A DNA stretch of 40,068 nucleotides, taken from Brachyspira sp. (GTDB lineage: Bacteria; Spirochaetota; Brachyspiria; Brachyspirales; Brachyspiraceae). The notes beneath the pieces are model-generated. The model was not told where the DNA came from and did not search any database. It saw only the letters and a list, made by a program, of their open reading frames with translations. Positions 24,756 through 33,102 of the stretch are shown here, in pieces (positions within the stretch are counted from its first letter, which is position 1; the number at the start of each line of letters is the position of its first letter). The stretch is from positions 1-40,068 of the forward strand of contig NZ_JARHYI010000091.1 of the NCBI RefSeq assembly GCF_029258575.1. Direction: 5' to 3'. The position numbers and the translations under genes were made by a program.

Positions 24756-25835
24756 TTATCTCTCAAAAGATTCTAATTCCTTGCAAAAATCCACAAAATC
24801 TTCATAAACTGTCATAGACTGCAAAAATCTCAAATCAATCATATAACCAGAATCAATATGCTTAAAAAACTCAGCATCCCAAAGTTCAGTTTGAATAAAT
24901 CCATTCTTATAATCATATTTATAAGTTTCAAAATTAAAAATGTAAGTTCTGAAATATTTAACTTTAGCAAAACATAATTTATGTATTCTAAATAATATCC
25001 CTATAGTATCATTTCTATTAAAAAACTTATCTGTAAATATTAATGTTTTATGAGAGTTCTCTTTCTCCTGATACCAAGAATCTCCCTCTTTTTTAAGATC
25101 ATATTTTTTTATTATATTCTCTTTATCAGCAGTATACAAAGATGTGAAATCATAATCATATCTCACCTCTTTATGAATAAATTCAATTCCTTCGCATGCT
25201 ATATAAAAATAATTTTTAGCATCATCGACCTTAATTTTTATTATAACAGAATATTTATTATCTATTATATTTTTATAGCCTTTATTAATATACTCAATAT
25301 CATCATCTGTACATACATAAAATACATCATATTCATTAGGACAAGCATTAAAATATTTTGAGCATTGAATAAAATATGCATTCTTAAAAATAACTTCCAA
25401 AATATGACAGCAACTTAAATCATTACTTGCTATTATATGCAAATCATTACCGTATTCAGATATCTTAAAATCAAGCCACATATTATTTTTGATAGAATCA
25501 TTGATATTTTTTATTTTTTCTTTGCAAATTAATAAATTCATCTCTTCTATATATGATTTAAACTCAGCTTCCATATATTTAAAATTTGTAAAAGCTACTT
25601 TATCATCATGCAAAAGTATTTTTATATATATAGCATCATTTTCTATAGTATAAAACAAATATTTCTTTTTATCATTAAAAAGTAAAAACCTATCTTCTGT
25701 CTGTTCAATATCAGCATTGATTTTTGATTTTATATATTTCATAAGAGCAAACATAGCATTAGAATCATTGCTCTTATTATCATATAAAAGCTTAATGATT
25801 TTTGCCTTTTCATCTAAAGAAAGTATTTTATACAT
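24756..25835 (-). CDS. Hypothetical protein, coupled to the DUF445 gene
   Basis: I do not recognise this 359-residue protein. It has no signal peptide or membrane helix and is a mixed alpha/beta, charged, aromatic-rich cytoplasmic protein. It carries scattered Cys residues (for example the CC pair in SNDLSCCHILEV, and CSKYFNACPNEYDVFYVC), not arranged as a standard zinc finger. It begins MYKILSLDEKAKIIKLLYD. The stop is 14 bases before the DUF445 start, so the two are almost certainly cotranscribed and perhaps cooperate. Base composition resembles the neighbours. Translation start at 25835 is the only good ATG, with AGGT upstream. Confidence 0.7.
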   Translation of the reverse strand: MYKILSLDEKAKIIKLLYDNKSNDSNAMFALMKYIKSKINADIEQTEDRFLLFNDKKKYLFYTIENDAIYIKILLHDDKVAFTNFKYMEAEFKSYIEEMNLLICKEKIKNINDSIKNNMWLDFKISEYGNDLHIIASNDLSCCHILEVIFKNAYFIQCSKYFNACPNEYDVFYVCTDDDIEYINKGYKNIIDNKYSVIIKIKVDDAKNYFYIACEGIEFIHKEVRYDYDFTSLYTADKENIIKKYDLKKEGDSWYQEKENSHKTLIFTDKFFNRNDTIGILFRIHKLCFAKVKYFRTYIFNFETYKYDYKNGFIQTELWDAEFFKHIDSGYMIDLRFLQSMTVYEDFVDFCKELESFER

Positions 25836-26240
25836 TTTTTATACCTAAATATTTTAATTATCACATTATAATATAATTTTTTGTTTTTTAAAGCTAAAAG
25901 AAAAAATTATATAATTAAAAATAATAAACTTTTTGATAATGCCATTCGTATAAATAGTAAATAGATTAAAAAAGAGGTTTAATATAAAAAAAATGATAAT
26001 AATTATATTATTTACTCTTAAATATATAATTTATATTCAAAATATTCCAAAAAAGCATTATTTGAATTAAATTATATAAACAGAATACTAAAAAAGTCGA
26101 TGTTAATTTGGATAATATAAAAAGAATAAAATATTACATTATTTTTTAAAAAATAGGGAACTTTTTCTATGGTATTATCGTCTAATATAATGAAAGACAA
26201 TAATTAATAATGTGTAGAAAAACATAAATATTGAGGGCTT
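25836..26240. other. Divergent intergenic region before the ECF operon
   Basis: 405 bases between oppositely directed genes. The right end holds the ECF promoter (26157-26182). Around 26075-26150 the plus strand reads QNTKKVDVNLDNIKRIKYY between stops, which looks protein-like and could be a scrap of an old gene; support is slight. No RNA gene or repeat was seen. Confidence 0.5.
26157..26182 (+). promoter_or_regulatory. ECF sigma factor promoter of the Spy-like/sigma/anti-sigma operon
   Basis: GGAAC (26157-26161), 17 bases, CGTC (26179-26182). This is the classical -35/-10 pairing read by ECF sigma factors, and it sits about 60 bases before a three-gene operon that itself encodes an ECF factor. 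Autoregulation is the natural inference. GGAAC occurs at other places in the window, but I found none followed by CGTC at this spacing. Confidence 0.75.
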
Positions 26241-26690
26241 ATGAAAAAAATATTTTATACTATATCTATAATATTATTATTCTCTTTATCTCTTTTTGCC
26301 CAACATGGTCATGGACATCATGGAATGGGCAGAAGAGATAATGAATTCAATAGAAGATTGGGAGATGATTCTTTGAAATTCTTTAGAAAAGTTGGTATAA
26401 CTCTCACAGAAGAGCAATCTGAAAATATTTATAATATATCTATCAAATTTGTAAAAGAAGTAGAGTCTGTCAGATTGGAAATAAAAAAGATAGAAAATGA
26501 TATTAGATTAGAATTAATGAAAGATAATCCTGATAGAAATGCATTAAAAGAATTGATAAGCAAGAAAAAAGAACATGAAGCTTTAATAGATTATTCAAGA
26601 ATAGTTAGAGATTTGGATATTATCAATGTACTGACCCCAGATCAGAAATTAAGATTGAATAGCTGTATGATGCAATGTAGAGATAGATAG
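26241..26690 (+). CDS. Periplasmic Spy/ZraP/CnrX-like protein
   Basis: A 149-residue exported protein: signal peptide MKKIFYTISIILLFSLSLFA (1-20), then a His-rich mature N-terminus QHGHGHHGMG, then a helical LTxxQ-type domain (FFRKVGITLTEEQSENIYN, a long charged helix, and VLTPDQKLRLNSCMMQC). The double LT-EQ/LTPDQ pattern is typical of Spy, CpxP, ZraP and CnrX proteins, which act as periplasmic chaperones or metal sensors. The His cluster and the C-terminal C-x3-C suggest metal binding. It is the first gene of an operon with an ECF sigma factor (13 bases on) and its anti-sigma factor, as CnrX is in the cnr metal-resistance locus. GAGGG precedes the ATG. Confidence 0.82.
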   Translation: MKKIFYTISIILLFSLSLFAQHGHGHHGMGRRDNEFNRRLGDDSLKFFRKVGITLTEEQSENIYNISIKFVKEVESVRLEIKKIENDIRLELMKDNPDRNALKELISKKKEHEALIDYSRIVRDLDIINVLTPDQKLRLNSCMMQCRDR

Positions 26691-26703
26691 ATTAAGGAAT
26701 AAT

Positions 26704-27249
26704 ATGAGCAGTATTATGGCTTATGAAGAGAATACAGATTCATTCAAAATAGGTAATGAAGAAGCTTACAAAGAGCTTATAGAAATGTATAAAAAGCCTT
26801 TATTTAATTTGGTTTACTCTATGATTTCTAATAGAGATGAGGCTGAAGAAATAGTTCAAGATGTTTTTGTTAGTTTTTATATAAAAAGAGAGAGCTTTGA
26901 AGGAAGGAGTAAGATATATACTTGGCTTTATAGAGTTTCTTTTAATAGAGCGGTAGATCATATAAGAAAAAAGGAAAGAGAAAAAAAATATAGATTAAAA
27001 GAATATAGAAATTCACAAATGCAAGAATCGGATAATGATAATAGTATACATAAAATAATACTAGCAGACGCCTTATCAAAATTGAAAGATGATTTTCGTA
27101 TACCATTAATGATGGCTGAATATGAAAACTATTCTTATAGTGAAATATCTGAAAAACTAGATTTGCCTGTTAATACAGTTAGGACTAGAATATTCAGAGC
27201 AAGAAAAAAACTTCTACATATTATGAAAAAAATAGGGGTGAGCTTATGA
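26704..27249 (+). CDS. ECF-type RNA polymerase sigma factor
   Basis: A 181-residue group IV sigma factor. Region 2 runs from about residue 20 to 85 (ELIEMYKKPLFNLVYSMISN, DEAEEIVQDVFVSFY, SKIYTWLYRVSFNRAVDHIRK). Region 4 covers about 120-175 and ends in the DNA-binding helix YSEISEKLDLPVNTVRTRIFRARKKL. There is no region 1 or 3, as expected for ECF factors. The stop overlaps the start of the anti-sigma gene by 4 bases (ATGA). AAGGA lies ahead of the ATG. The promoter at 26157 has the consensus an ECF factor would read, so positive autoregulation is likely. Confidence 0.95.
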   Translation: MSSIMAYEENTDSFKIGNEEAYKELIEMYKKPLFNLVYSMISNRDEAEEIVQDVFVSFYIKRESFEGRSKIYTWLYRVSFNRAVDHIRKKEREKKYRLKEYRNSQMQESDNDNSIHKIILADALSKLKDDFRIPLMMAEYENYSYSEISEKLDLPVNTVRTRIFRARKKLLHIMKKIGVSL

Positions 27250-27761
27250 AAAAAAATCATAAATATTATGAAATGCTTATCAGTAGATACAAAGATAATG
27301 ATTTAGACAGCAATGAAATTTTTGAAATGGAAAAGCATTTAGCTTCTTGTAAATCATGCCAAAAATTTAAAAATGAAATTAATTCTATATCATCTATACT
27401 ATTAGGTACATACAATATTAAAATTAATAAAAAAAGAGAGAATTTATTCAGCAATAAAAAAATCATAACTTCTATTAGTTCAATAGCAGCTGCTCTATTA
27501 ATATTTGCTGTAGTATCTGTAATATATAATAATAAAAATGATAATATAGAATATAATACTCAGTTAATGCTTTCAGATATATCAGTTTCATCAATAATTG
27601 ATTATGATGATGCCAAAGAGGAAGAATATGCTCCACTTTCAGATTATTTCAGTTATGATTTTGCTTATGATAATACAGAAGCAGAAAATAATGAAGATAA
27701 AAAATATACTGAAAATGAAATATCAATAATGTCTGCTTATATATATTATATGGGAAAATAA
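27246..27761 (+). CDS. Zinc-finger membrane anti-sigma factor
   Basis: A 171-residue single-pass membrane protein. The cytoplasmic N-terminus has the anti-sigma zinc motif H-x3-C-x2-C in MEKHLASCKSCQKF (about residues 30-43), the ZAS/zf-HC2 signature that clamps ECF factors. One membrane helix follows at about 75-95 (ITSISSIAAALLIFAVVSVIY). The C-terminal 75 residues, predicted periplasmic, are acidic and Tyr-rich (YAPLSDYFSYDFAYD) and match nothing I know; this part would sense the signal or contact the Spy-like protein. Translation is coupled to the sigma gene by the ATGA overlap. Its stop is one base from the convergent purN stop, so no dedicated terminator fits between them. Confidence 0.88.
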   Translation: MKKNHKYYEMLISRYKDNDLDSNEIFEMEKHLASCKSCQKFKNEINSISSILLGTYNIKINKKRENLFSNKKIITSISSIAAALLIFAVVSVIYNNKNDNIEYNTQLMLSDISVSSIIDYDDAKEEEYAPLSDYFSYDFAYDNTEAENNEDKKYTENEISIMSAYIYYMGK

Positions 27762-27762
27762 T

Positions 27763-28323
27763 TTAACTTTCAGACAATTTTTTTACGGCAGATGGAAGTA
27801 ATTTATGCTCTTCAACAAGCACCCTCTTTTGTAAAATTTCAGGAGTATCATCTTCTTTCACTTCTACCCTAGCCTGCATTATTATATCTCCACCGTCTAT
27901 AGTATCCGTAACATAATGAACAGTGCATCCTGATTCTTTTTCTTTTCCAGCTATAACAGCTTCATGAACATGAATGCCATACATTCCCTTTCCGCCGTAT
28001 TTAGGTAAAAGCGAAGGATGTATATTAATAATGTTTTTATCCCATTTCTTTATAAAATTAGTATCAACTATAGATAAAAATCCAGCCAATACTATTAAAT
28101 CTATATTATGAAGTTCATTATCTATCTTTTTAAATAATTCTTCTCTATAAGTTTTTCTGTCTATCAAAAGAGCCTTTATTCCAGCATTTTCTGCAATACT
28201 CAAACCTCCGCATACCCTATCAGCTATAACTATATCTATATTATAATAATTCTTATCTTGATACTCTATTAAAGATTTTAAATTACTTCCGCCGCCAGAA
28301 ATTAAAACAGCTATTCTAAACAT
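27763..28323 (-). CDS. purN: Phosphoribosylglycinamide formyltransferase
   Basis: PurN transfers a formyl group from 10-formyltetrahydrofolate to GAR, the third step of purine synthesis. The 186-residue product shows the N-terminal phosphate loop VLISGGGSNLKSLIE, the catalytic Asn/His of INIHPSLLPKYGGKGMYG, and the Asp-containing loop TVHYVTDTIDGGDII. It overlaps the end of purM by 13 bases, so translation is coupled. Its stop codon is separated by a single base from the stop of the anti-sigma gene on the opposite strand. Confidence 0.95.
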   Translation of the reverse strand: MFRIAVLISGGGSNLKSLIEYQDKNYYNIDIVIADRVCGGLSIAENAGIKALLIDRKTYREELFKKIDNELHNIDLIVLAGFLSIVDTNFIKKWDKNIINIHPSLLPKYGGKGMYGIHVHEAVIAGKEKESGCTVHYVTDTIDGGDIIMQARVEVKEDDTPEILQKRVLVEEHKLLPSAVKKLSES

Positions 28324-29324
28324 ATACCTCTCTCATCATCTTTATCATTTTTGGCAATATAACCAATCTCATATGCCTGTTCATCTTGAGATTTCAAATC
28401 ATTAATAATACCATCTTTATCCTCTTTTGAAGCTATTATTACAAAACCAATACCCATATTAAAAGTATTATACATCTCTTCTTCTTTTATATTTCCAAGA
28501 TATTGAATATAAGTAAATATATTAGGAGTAATAAAACTATCCTTTTTTATTACAGCTTTATATCCTTTGGCAATAGAACGAGGAACATTCTCTATTAATC
28601 CTCCTCCTGTAATATGAGACATACCTTTAATATTATATTTTTCTAATAAAGGCAAAACTTTCTTCACATATATTTTAGTAGGAGTTAAAAGAGTTTCCCC
28701 TATTTTTTTATTTTCATATACTGCATTATAATCTCTTACAAGTTTTCTTATTAATGAAAAGCCATTGCTATGAAATCCTGAAGAAGAAATACCTATAACA
28801 GCATCTCCTTCATTTACTTTAGATCCATCAATGATTTTATCCTTCTCTACAACCCCAACACAAAAACCAGCAATATCATAATCTCCGTCTTTATAAAAAC
28901 CAGGCATCTCAGCTGTTTCCCCACCTATCAAAGCAGCTCCAGCCTCATAACATCCGTCAGCAATACCCTTTACTATCAAAGCAGCAGTTTCTCCATTTAA
29001 TCTGCCACAGGCTAAATAATCTAAAAAGAAAATAGGCTTAGCACCATGACAAAGTACATCATTAACACACATAGCAACAGCATCTATTCCAACTGTATCA
29101 TATTTCTTCATAGAAAATGCTATTTCTAATTTTGTGCCTACTCCGTCAGTGCCAGAAACCAATATAGGATTATTATACTTACCAAGTTCATACATAGCCC
29201 CAAAACTGCCTATATTATTAAGCACATTAGTATGCATAGTCTTGGCTACAACTTCCTTCATAAGAGAAACAGCCTTATAGCCTTCTTCTCTGCTGACACC
29301 ACTGTCTTTATAAGAAATACTCAT
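28311..29324 (-). CDS. purM: Phosphoribosylformylglycinamidine cyclo-ligase (AIR synthetase)
   Basis: PurM closes the imidazole ring of the purine precursor using ATP. The 337-residue product has the expected GVSREEGYKAV head, PILVSGTDGVGTKLEIA, AMCVNDVLCHGAKPIFFLDYLA, GGETAEMPGFYKDGDYDIAGF and SHITGGGLIENVPR. Length is normal. AGGGGA precedes the ATG. It is followed, with overlap, by purN; other pur genes are not in the window. Confidence 0.96.
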   Translation of the reverse strand: MSISYKDSGVSREEGYKAVSLMKEVVAKTMHTNVLNNIGSFGAMYELGKYNNPILVSGTDGVGTKLEIAFSMKKYDTVGIDAVAMCVNDVLCHGAKPIFFLDYLACGRLNGETAALIVKGIADGCYEAGAALIGGETAEMPGFYKDGDYDIAGFCVGVVEKDKIIDGSKVNEGDAVIGISSSGFHSNGFSLIRKLVRDYNAVYENKKIGETLLTPTKIYVKKVLPLLEKYNIKGMSHITGGGLIENVPRSIAKGYKAVIKKDSFITPNIFTYIQYLGNIKEEEMYNTFNMGIGFVIIASKEDKDGIINDLKSQDEQAYEIGYIAKNDKDDERGICLE

Positions 29325-29362
29325 GAATAATTCCCCTATTTTTTATAATAAAATAGTAATTA

Positions 29363-29390
29363 AGTATATCAATATTTTTTATATTTACAA
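29363..29390 (-). promoter_or_regulatory. Sigma-70 promoter of purM-purN
   Basis: Minus strand TTGTAA (29390-29385), 16 bases, TATACT (29368-29363). Its start near 29356 gives a leader of about 30 bases. No PurR-type box was recognised. Confidence 0.55.
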
Positions 29391-29423
29391 GAATTTTTTT
29401 TTATTTATATAATAAAATAATAC

Positions 29424-29730
29424 CTAAAATAATAATATTATAGCAACTCTAGCTAAAGGTACAAATCTTAATACATAAGTAAAGGAATAAGCAAAATCAA
29501 GTAATGATATGACGCACATACCATTAGCCCAATATCTATTTTTAATCCCATCTACCAGATATATAAAAATTAGCTATAGCTGTTTTTTGATTTATATCAA
29601 TAGGATAATCCCTTCCATCGATAGTAAATATAGTCATACCTATTTTGGGAAGAAGAAAAAAAACATTATCCTTATCTCAAATCCCACATCAATAGAAATA
29701 TATATTGCTATAACATGAGCATTATTAAGT
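29424..29730 (-). pseudogene. Frameshifted remnant of a small protein gene
   Basis: Three minus-strand frames carry consecutive protein-like pieces that join into one sensible sequence. From upstream: AHVIAIYISIDVGFEIR; then, shifted at a run of T near 29650, DNVFFLLPKIGMTIFTIDG and GRDYPIDINQKTAIANF; then, shifted again near 29560, LVDGIKNRYWANGM, CVISLLDFAYSFTYV and LRFVPLARVAI up to a TAG at 29424. Each piece is uninterrupted only in its own frame, which is what one expects of a decayed gene. I do not recognise the family. No functional start is obvious. Confidence 0.5.
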
Positions 29731-29803
29731 AGTTACTTCATATATTTTACATATAAACAAATTAAATATTTATGTTTTTTGTTTATTAACAGTATTTTAT
29801 ACA

Positions 29804-29846
29804 ATAAAAAAAGAGTAATAAACTTCAAATAAAGTCCATTACTCTT
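29804..29846 (-). terminator. Rho-independent terminator of infB
   Basis: On the minus strand a 15-pair stem (AAGAGTAAT with ATTACTCTT, extended inward by six pairs, two of them G-U) closes a 6-base loop and is followed by seven T (A tract 29806-29812). It lies 22 bases past the infB stop. Confidence 0.9.
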
Positions 29847-29867
29847 ATTCTATTAAATCAGAAATTA

Positions 29868-32186
29868 TTATAAATCCTGAGCTATCTCTTCAATCTTGAA
29901 TATCTCAAGAAGATCTCCTTTTTTAATATCATTAAAGTTTTCTATAGAAGCACCACATTCATAACCAGTAGCAACCTCTTTAACATCATCTTTAATTCTT
30001 CTTAAACTAGAGATTTTACTTGTATAAATGAGAACATTATCTCTCATAACTCTAACGCAGGCATTTCTTTCTATTTTACCGCTAGTAACATAACATCCTG
30101 CAATAGTACCAACTTTAGGTACATGGAATACATCTCTAACCTCAACAGTTCCTATATCAACTTCTTTTTTAAGTCTTTCAAGAGAACCTTTCATAGCATC
30201 TTGAATAGCCTCTATAGCTTCATAAATAATATCATATCTTTCTATAGGTATTCCAAGTTTCTCAGCCAATTCTCTAGCCTTTCCAGAAGGACGAACTCTA
30301 TATGCAATGATAATAGCATTGGATGCATGAGCTAAGTTTACATCACTTTCAGTAACTGCTCCAGAAGCACTATATATAGAAACAAAACGTATTTTATCAC
30401 TTTGTATTTTATTTAAAGCATCTCTCAAAGCCTCAGCACTTCCCTGAACATCTGCTTTAATTATTACTTTAAACTCTTTCATAGCATCAGAAGCTATTTT
30501 TTCATAAAGGTTTTCTAAAGTAACTTTAACATTAGCCTTTAAAACTTCCTGCTGTTTTAATTGTACCCTCTTATCAGCTATAGCCTTAGCCTCTCTTTCA
30601 TCAAGCATAACATTGAATGATTCACCAGCCTCAGGAGTTTTCTCAAATCCTAAAACCTCAACAGGAGTAGAAGGCAATGCCTTTGTAACCCTCTGACCCA
30701 AATCATTAACCATAGCCCTTACCTTACCAACCGAAAGTCCACATACAAAATAATCGCCTATTTTTAAAGTACCATTTTGTACAAGAACAGTACCTACAGG
30801 ACCTCTTCCCTGATCTAAAGAAGCTTCTAATACTATTCCTATAGCCTCTCTGTCTGGATTAGCCTTTAATTCCAACATTTCAGCCTGAAGTATAATAGCC
30901 TCTAGTAAATCATTAATACCTTCTTTAGTTAAAGCACTTACACCTATATACTGAGTATCTCCACCCCATTCTTCAGGAGTAAGTCCGTATTCTGATAAAG
31001 CTGCTTTTACCTTATCCATAGTAGCATTAGGTAAATCCATCTTATTAACAGCAACTATTATAGGTACTTCTGCCTCTTTAGCATGATTTAAAGCTTCAAT
31101 AGTTTGAGGCATAACCCCATCATCTGAAGCAACTACAAGTATAACTATATCAGTACTCTTTGCACCTCTTGCTCTCATCATAGTAAATGCAGCATGCCCA
31201 GGAGTATCAATAAAAGCTATTTCTCCACTAGGAATTTTTACTTTATATGCACCAATATTTTGAGTAATACCGCCACTTTCTTTTGAAGTAATATTACTAT
31301 GTCTTATAGCATCAAGAAGTGAAGTTTTACCATGGTCAACATGCCCCATGATAGTTACAACAGGTGGACGAGGTTTTAAATCTTCTTCTCTATCCTCTTT
31401 TATTTCAATAGTAGCCTCTTCTTGCAAAGATATAACATTAACTTTACATCCGAAATCATCAGCAATGATTGTAGCAGTATCAGAGTCTATTATATCATTA
31501 ACTCTAGCCATAGTACCCATACCCATAAGTTTGGATATTATGTCAGATGCTCTTAAATTCATCTTTTTAGCCAAATCGCCTACTGTAATAGTTTCCATTA
31601 TGCTGATTTCTTTTTCAACACTTACAAGTCTTTGTTCTTGCTGACGCTTTTTAGCCTGAAGTTTATTAAATATTTTATTTTCCTGTCTTTGTGCTGCCTC
31701 TACTTTAGAATCTTTTTGTGAAGATTTTTTATCGTATTCTTTTTCTTTCTTCTCGTAATCTCTTTTTTTATTATCTTTCTTATTATCTTTTTTGAAAGAA
31801 GAAACATCTTCTACTGGAGGTGCTGGAATTCGATTATTTTTATAAGACCTATTTTCCTTATGTTCTTTATTTTCCCTATTACCACCATGAGAATAATTTT
31901 TATTGTCTTTCCTATTATCTGAATCTTTTACAAAATTTTTATCTGCATTATTACTTATATTATCCTGTTTACGAGTATCAGACTTATCCGATTTATTATG
32001 TATTATTATCTTCTTTTTTACTATAACTTTTTTTACTTTTTTTACAGCTGCTGCAGCTTGATTATCATCATTATTATTGTTATTAGAAGAAGAATTATTT
32101 TTTTTGACAATAAATTTAGGCTTATTATCAGCGGCAGAGCTTTCTTGATTTAAATTTTTTTCATTATTCTCATTTTTTTGAGACAT
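29868..32186 (-). CDS. infB: Translation initiation factor IF-2
   Basis: IF-2 is the GTPase that places initiator tRNA on the ribosome. The 772-residue product has a Lys/Asn/Asp-rich low-complexity N-terminus (about 1-190), an IF2_N domain ([21 protein letters not shown]), and the GTPase domain from about 280 with G1 [13 protein letters not shown]3 DTPGHAAF and G4 NKMDLP, then domains II, III and IV ending [25 protein letters not shown] lies ahead of the ATG. The gene upstream (28 bases) is a lipoprotein, not nusA as in most bacteria, and no rbfA or truB follows, so the usual nusA-infB cluster is broken here. Confidence 0.97.
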   Translation of the reverse strand: MSQKNENNEKNLNQESSAADNKPKFIVKKNNSSSNNNNNDDNQAAAAVKKVKKVIVKKKIIIHNKSDKSDTRKQDNISNNADKNFVKDSDNRKDNKNYSHGGNRENKEHKENRSYKNNRIPAPPVEDVSSFKKDNKKDNKKRDYEKKEKEYDKKSSQKDSKVEAAQRQENKIFNKLQAKKRQQEQRLVSVEKEISIMETITVGDLAKKMNLRASDIISKLMGMGTMARVNDIIDSDTATIIADDFGCKVNVISLQEEATIEIKEDREEDLKPRPPVVTIMGHVDHGKTSLLDAIRHSNITSKESGGITQNIGAYKVKIPSGEIAFIDTPGHAAFTMMRARGAKSTDIVILVVASDDGVMPQTIEALNHAKEAEVPIIVAVNKMDLPNATMDKVKAALSEYGLTPEEWGGDTQYIGVSALTKEGINDLLEAIILQAEMLELKANPDREAIGIVLEASLDQGRGPVGTVLVQNGTLKIGDYFVCGLSVGKVRAMVNDLGQRVTKALPSTPVEVLGFEKTPEAGESFNVMLDEREAKAIADKRVQLKQQEVLKANVKVTLENLYEKIASDAMKEFKVIIKADVQGSAEALRDALNKIQSDKIRFVSIYSASGAVTESDVNLAHASNAIIIAYRVRPSGKARELAEKLGIPIERYDIIYEAIEAIQDAMKGSLERLKKEVDIGTVEVRDVFHVPKVGTIAGCYVTSGKIERNACVRVMRDNVLIYTSKISSLRRIKDDVKEVATGYECGASIENFNDIKKGDLLEIFKIEEIAQDL

Positions 32187-32214
32187 TATTTTCCTTTCCC
32201 ATTTATATTAAATT

Positions 32215-32985
32215 TTAATTATTTGATCTTGGTAATAAACCATCATTAGTATTTTGCTGAGGTATAATTGTATTACTTGCACCCTGCTGAGGTAAACCAG
32301 TTGCATTAGTATTGCCTATTTGAGGAGGAAGTACACTTGATTCACCCAAAACAGTTGTATTTCTTTCTATTACTGCTTTATCTTTTAAATCCTGTATATC
32401 TCTTTGTACCAATTGTTCAGCATAAGCATTTTTATACAATTGAGCAACTATATGAGATGTTTCTGTATTATAAGCTGTTATTCCGTACATTTGAGCTAAT
32501 TGAGGTTTAGCCTGTTCAAAGAATGCCTGAGCCTGTTCTGGTGTAGGATCAGGGATATTTTTAGAAGCATCTGCCAAAAGTTTTGTTACATAATATTGGA
32601 ATTTAATATTTCTGATTGAAAGATTAATAAAATCTTTTGCCTCTTCTGTTTCAAAGAATTTTTCTGCTTCTGCTTTATTTATCAATAATATAGAATTTAT
32701 TAACTGATCTGCATATAATTGTTTGGTATTAGCATCATTAACATAAAGAGCTACTTGATCCTCAGTAGCACCCTGAAGAATTAAAGAAGCCTGTAAATCT
32801 TTATTAAAATTAGTTTGATTAATGGCGAAATCATCTACTTTTAAAACCCATTCTCCTTCGCCGCCTTTCAAATAAGCTAAAGAATCTGAAGAAGCTTTTG
32901 ATGATCCTCCGTTATTTTGAGAACAAGCTATTATAGAAAATGATGATATTATCAAAATTAGTTTCTTTAAGTTTTTCAAACTCAT
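32215..32985 (-). CDS. SurA-like (peptidylprolyl isomerase N-domain) lipoprotein
   Basis: A 256-residue exported lipoprotein: basic N-terminus, hydrophobic core and lipobox IIAC with the modified Cys at about 21. The mature protein begins with a Gly/Ser-rich linker, then a region resembling the SurA/PrsA N-terminal chaperone domain (VLKVDDFAINQTNFNKDL, then NTKQLYADQLINSILLINKAEAEKFF, and the PTPEQAQAFFEQAKPQL helix). No parvulin catalytic domain is present. The C-terminal 45 residues are Gln/Asn/Pro-rich and probably unstructured. A periplasmic folding role is inferred. It shares a promoter with infB downstream. Confidence 0.72.
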   Translation of the reverse strand: MSLKNLKKLILIISSFSIIACSQNNGGSSKASSDSLAYLKGGEGEWVLKVDDFAINQTNFNKDLQASLILQGATEDQVALYVNDANTKQLYADQLINSILLINKAEAEKFFETEEAKDFINLSIRNIKFQYYVTKLLADASKNIPDPTPEQAQAFFEQAKPQLAQMYGITAYNTETSHIVAQLYKNAYAEQLVQRDIQDLKDKAVIERNTTVLGESSVLPPQIGNTNATGLPQQGASNTIIPQQNTNDGLLPRSNN

Positions 32986-33024
32986 AAATACTCCTTAAAA
33001 TAAAAAACAATTTAATAATAGTAT

Positions 33025-33052
33025 AGTGTATCATATATAATTTTTTCTGCAA
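33025..33052 (-). promoter_or_regulatory. Sigma-70 promoter of the lipoprotein-infB operon
   Basis: Minus strand TTGCAG (33052-33047), 16 bases, TACACT (33030-33025), about 40 bases upstream of the lipoprotein start with AAGGAG as ribosome site. Confidence 0.6.
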
Positions 33053-33102
33053 GTAGAAAACATATAAAATTTATATACATTAATATTTATAAAAGTAAAA
33101 TA

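Larger units (their letters stand above)
29325..29867. other. Intergenic region between infB and purM
   Basis: 543 bases holding three items: the infB terminator (29804-29846), the remains of a broken gene on the minus strand (29424-29730), and the purM promoter (29363-29390). The rest is AT-rich with no further structure seen. Confidence 0.7.

Noticed and set aside
25980-26150. Possible gene scrap in the spacer before the ECF operon
   Set aside because: Only one short protein-like piece is visible between stops, without start, ribosome site or a second piece in register.
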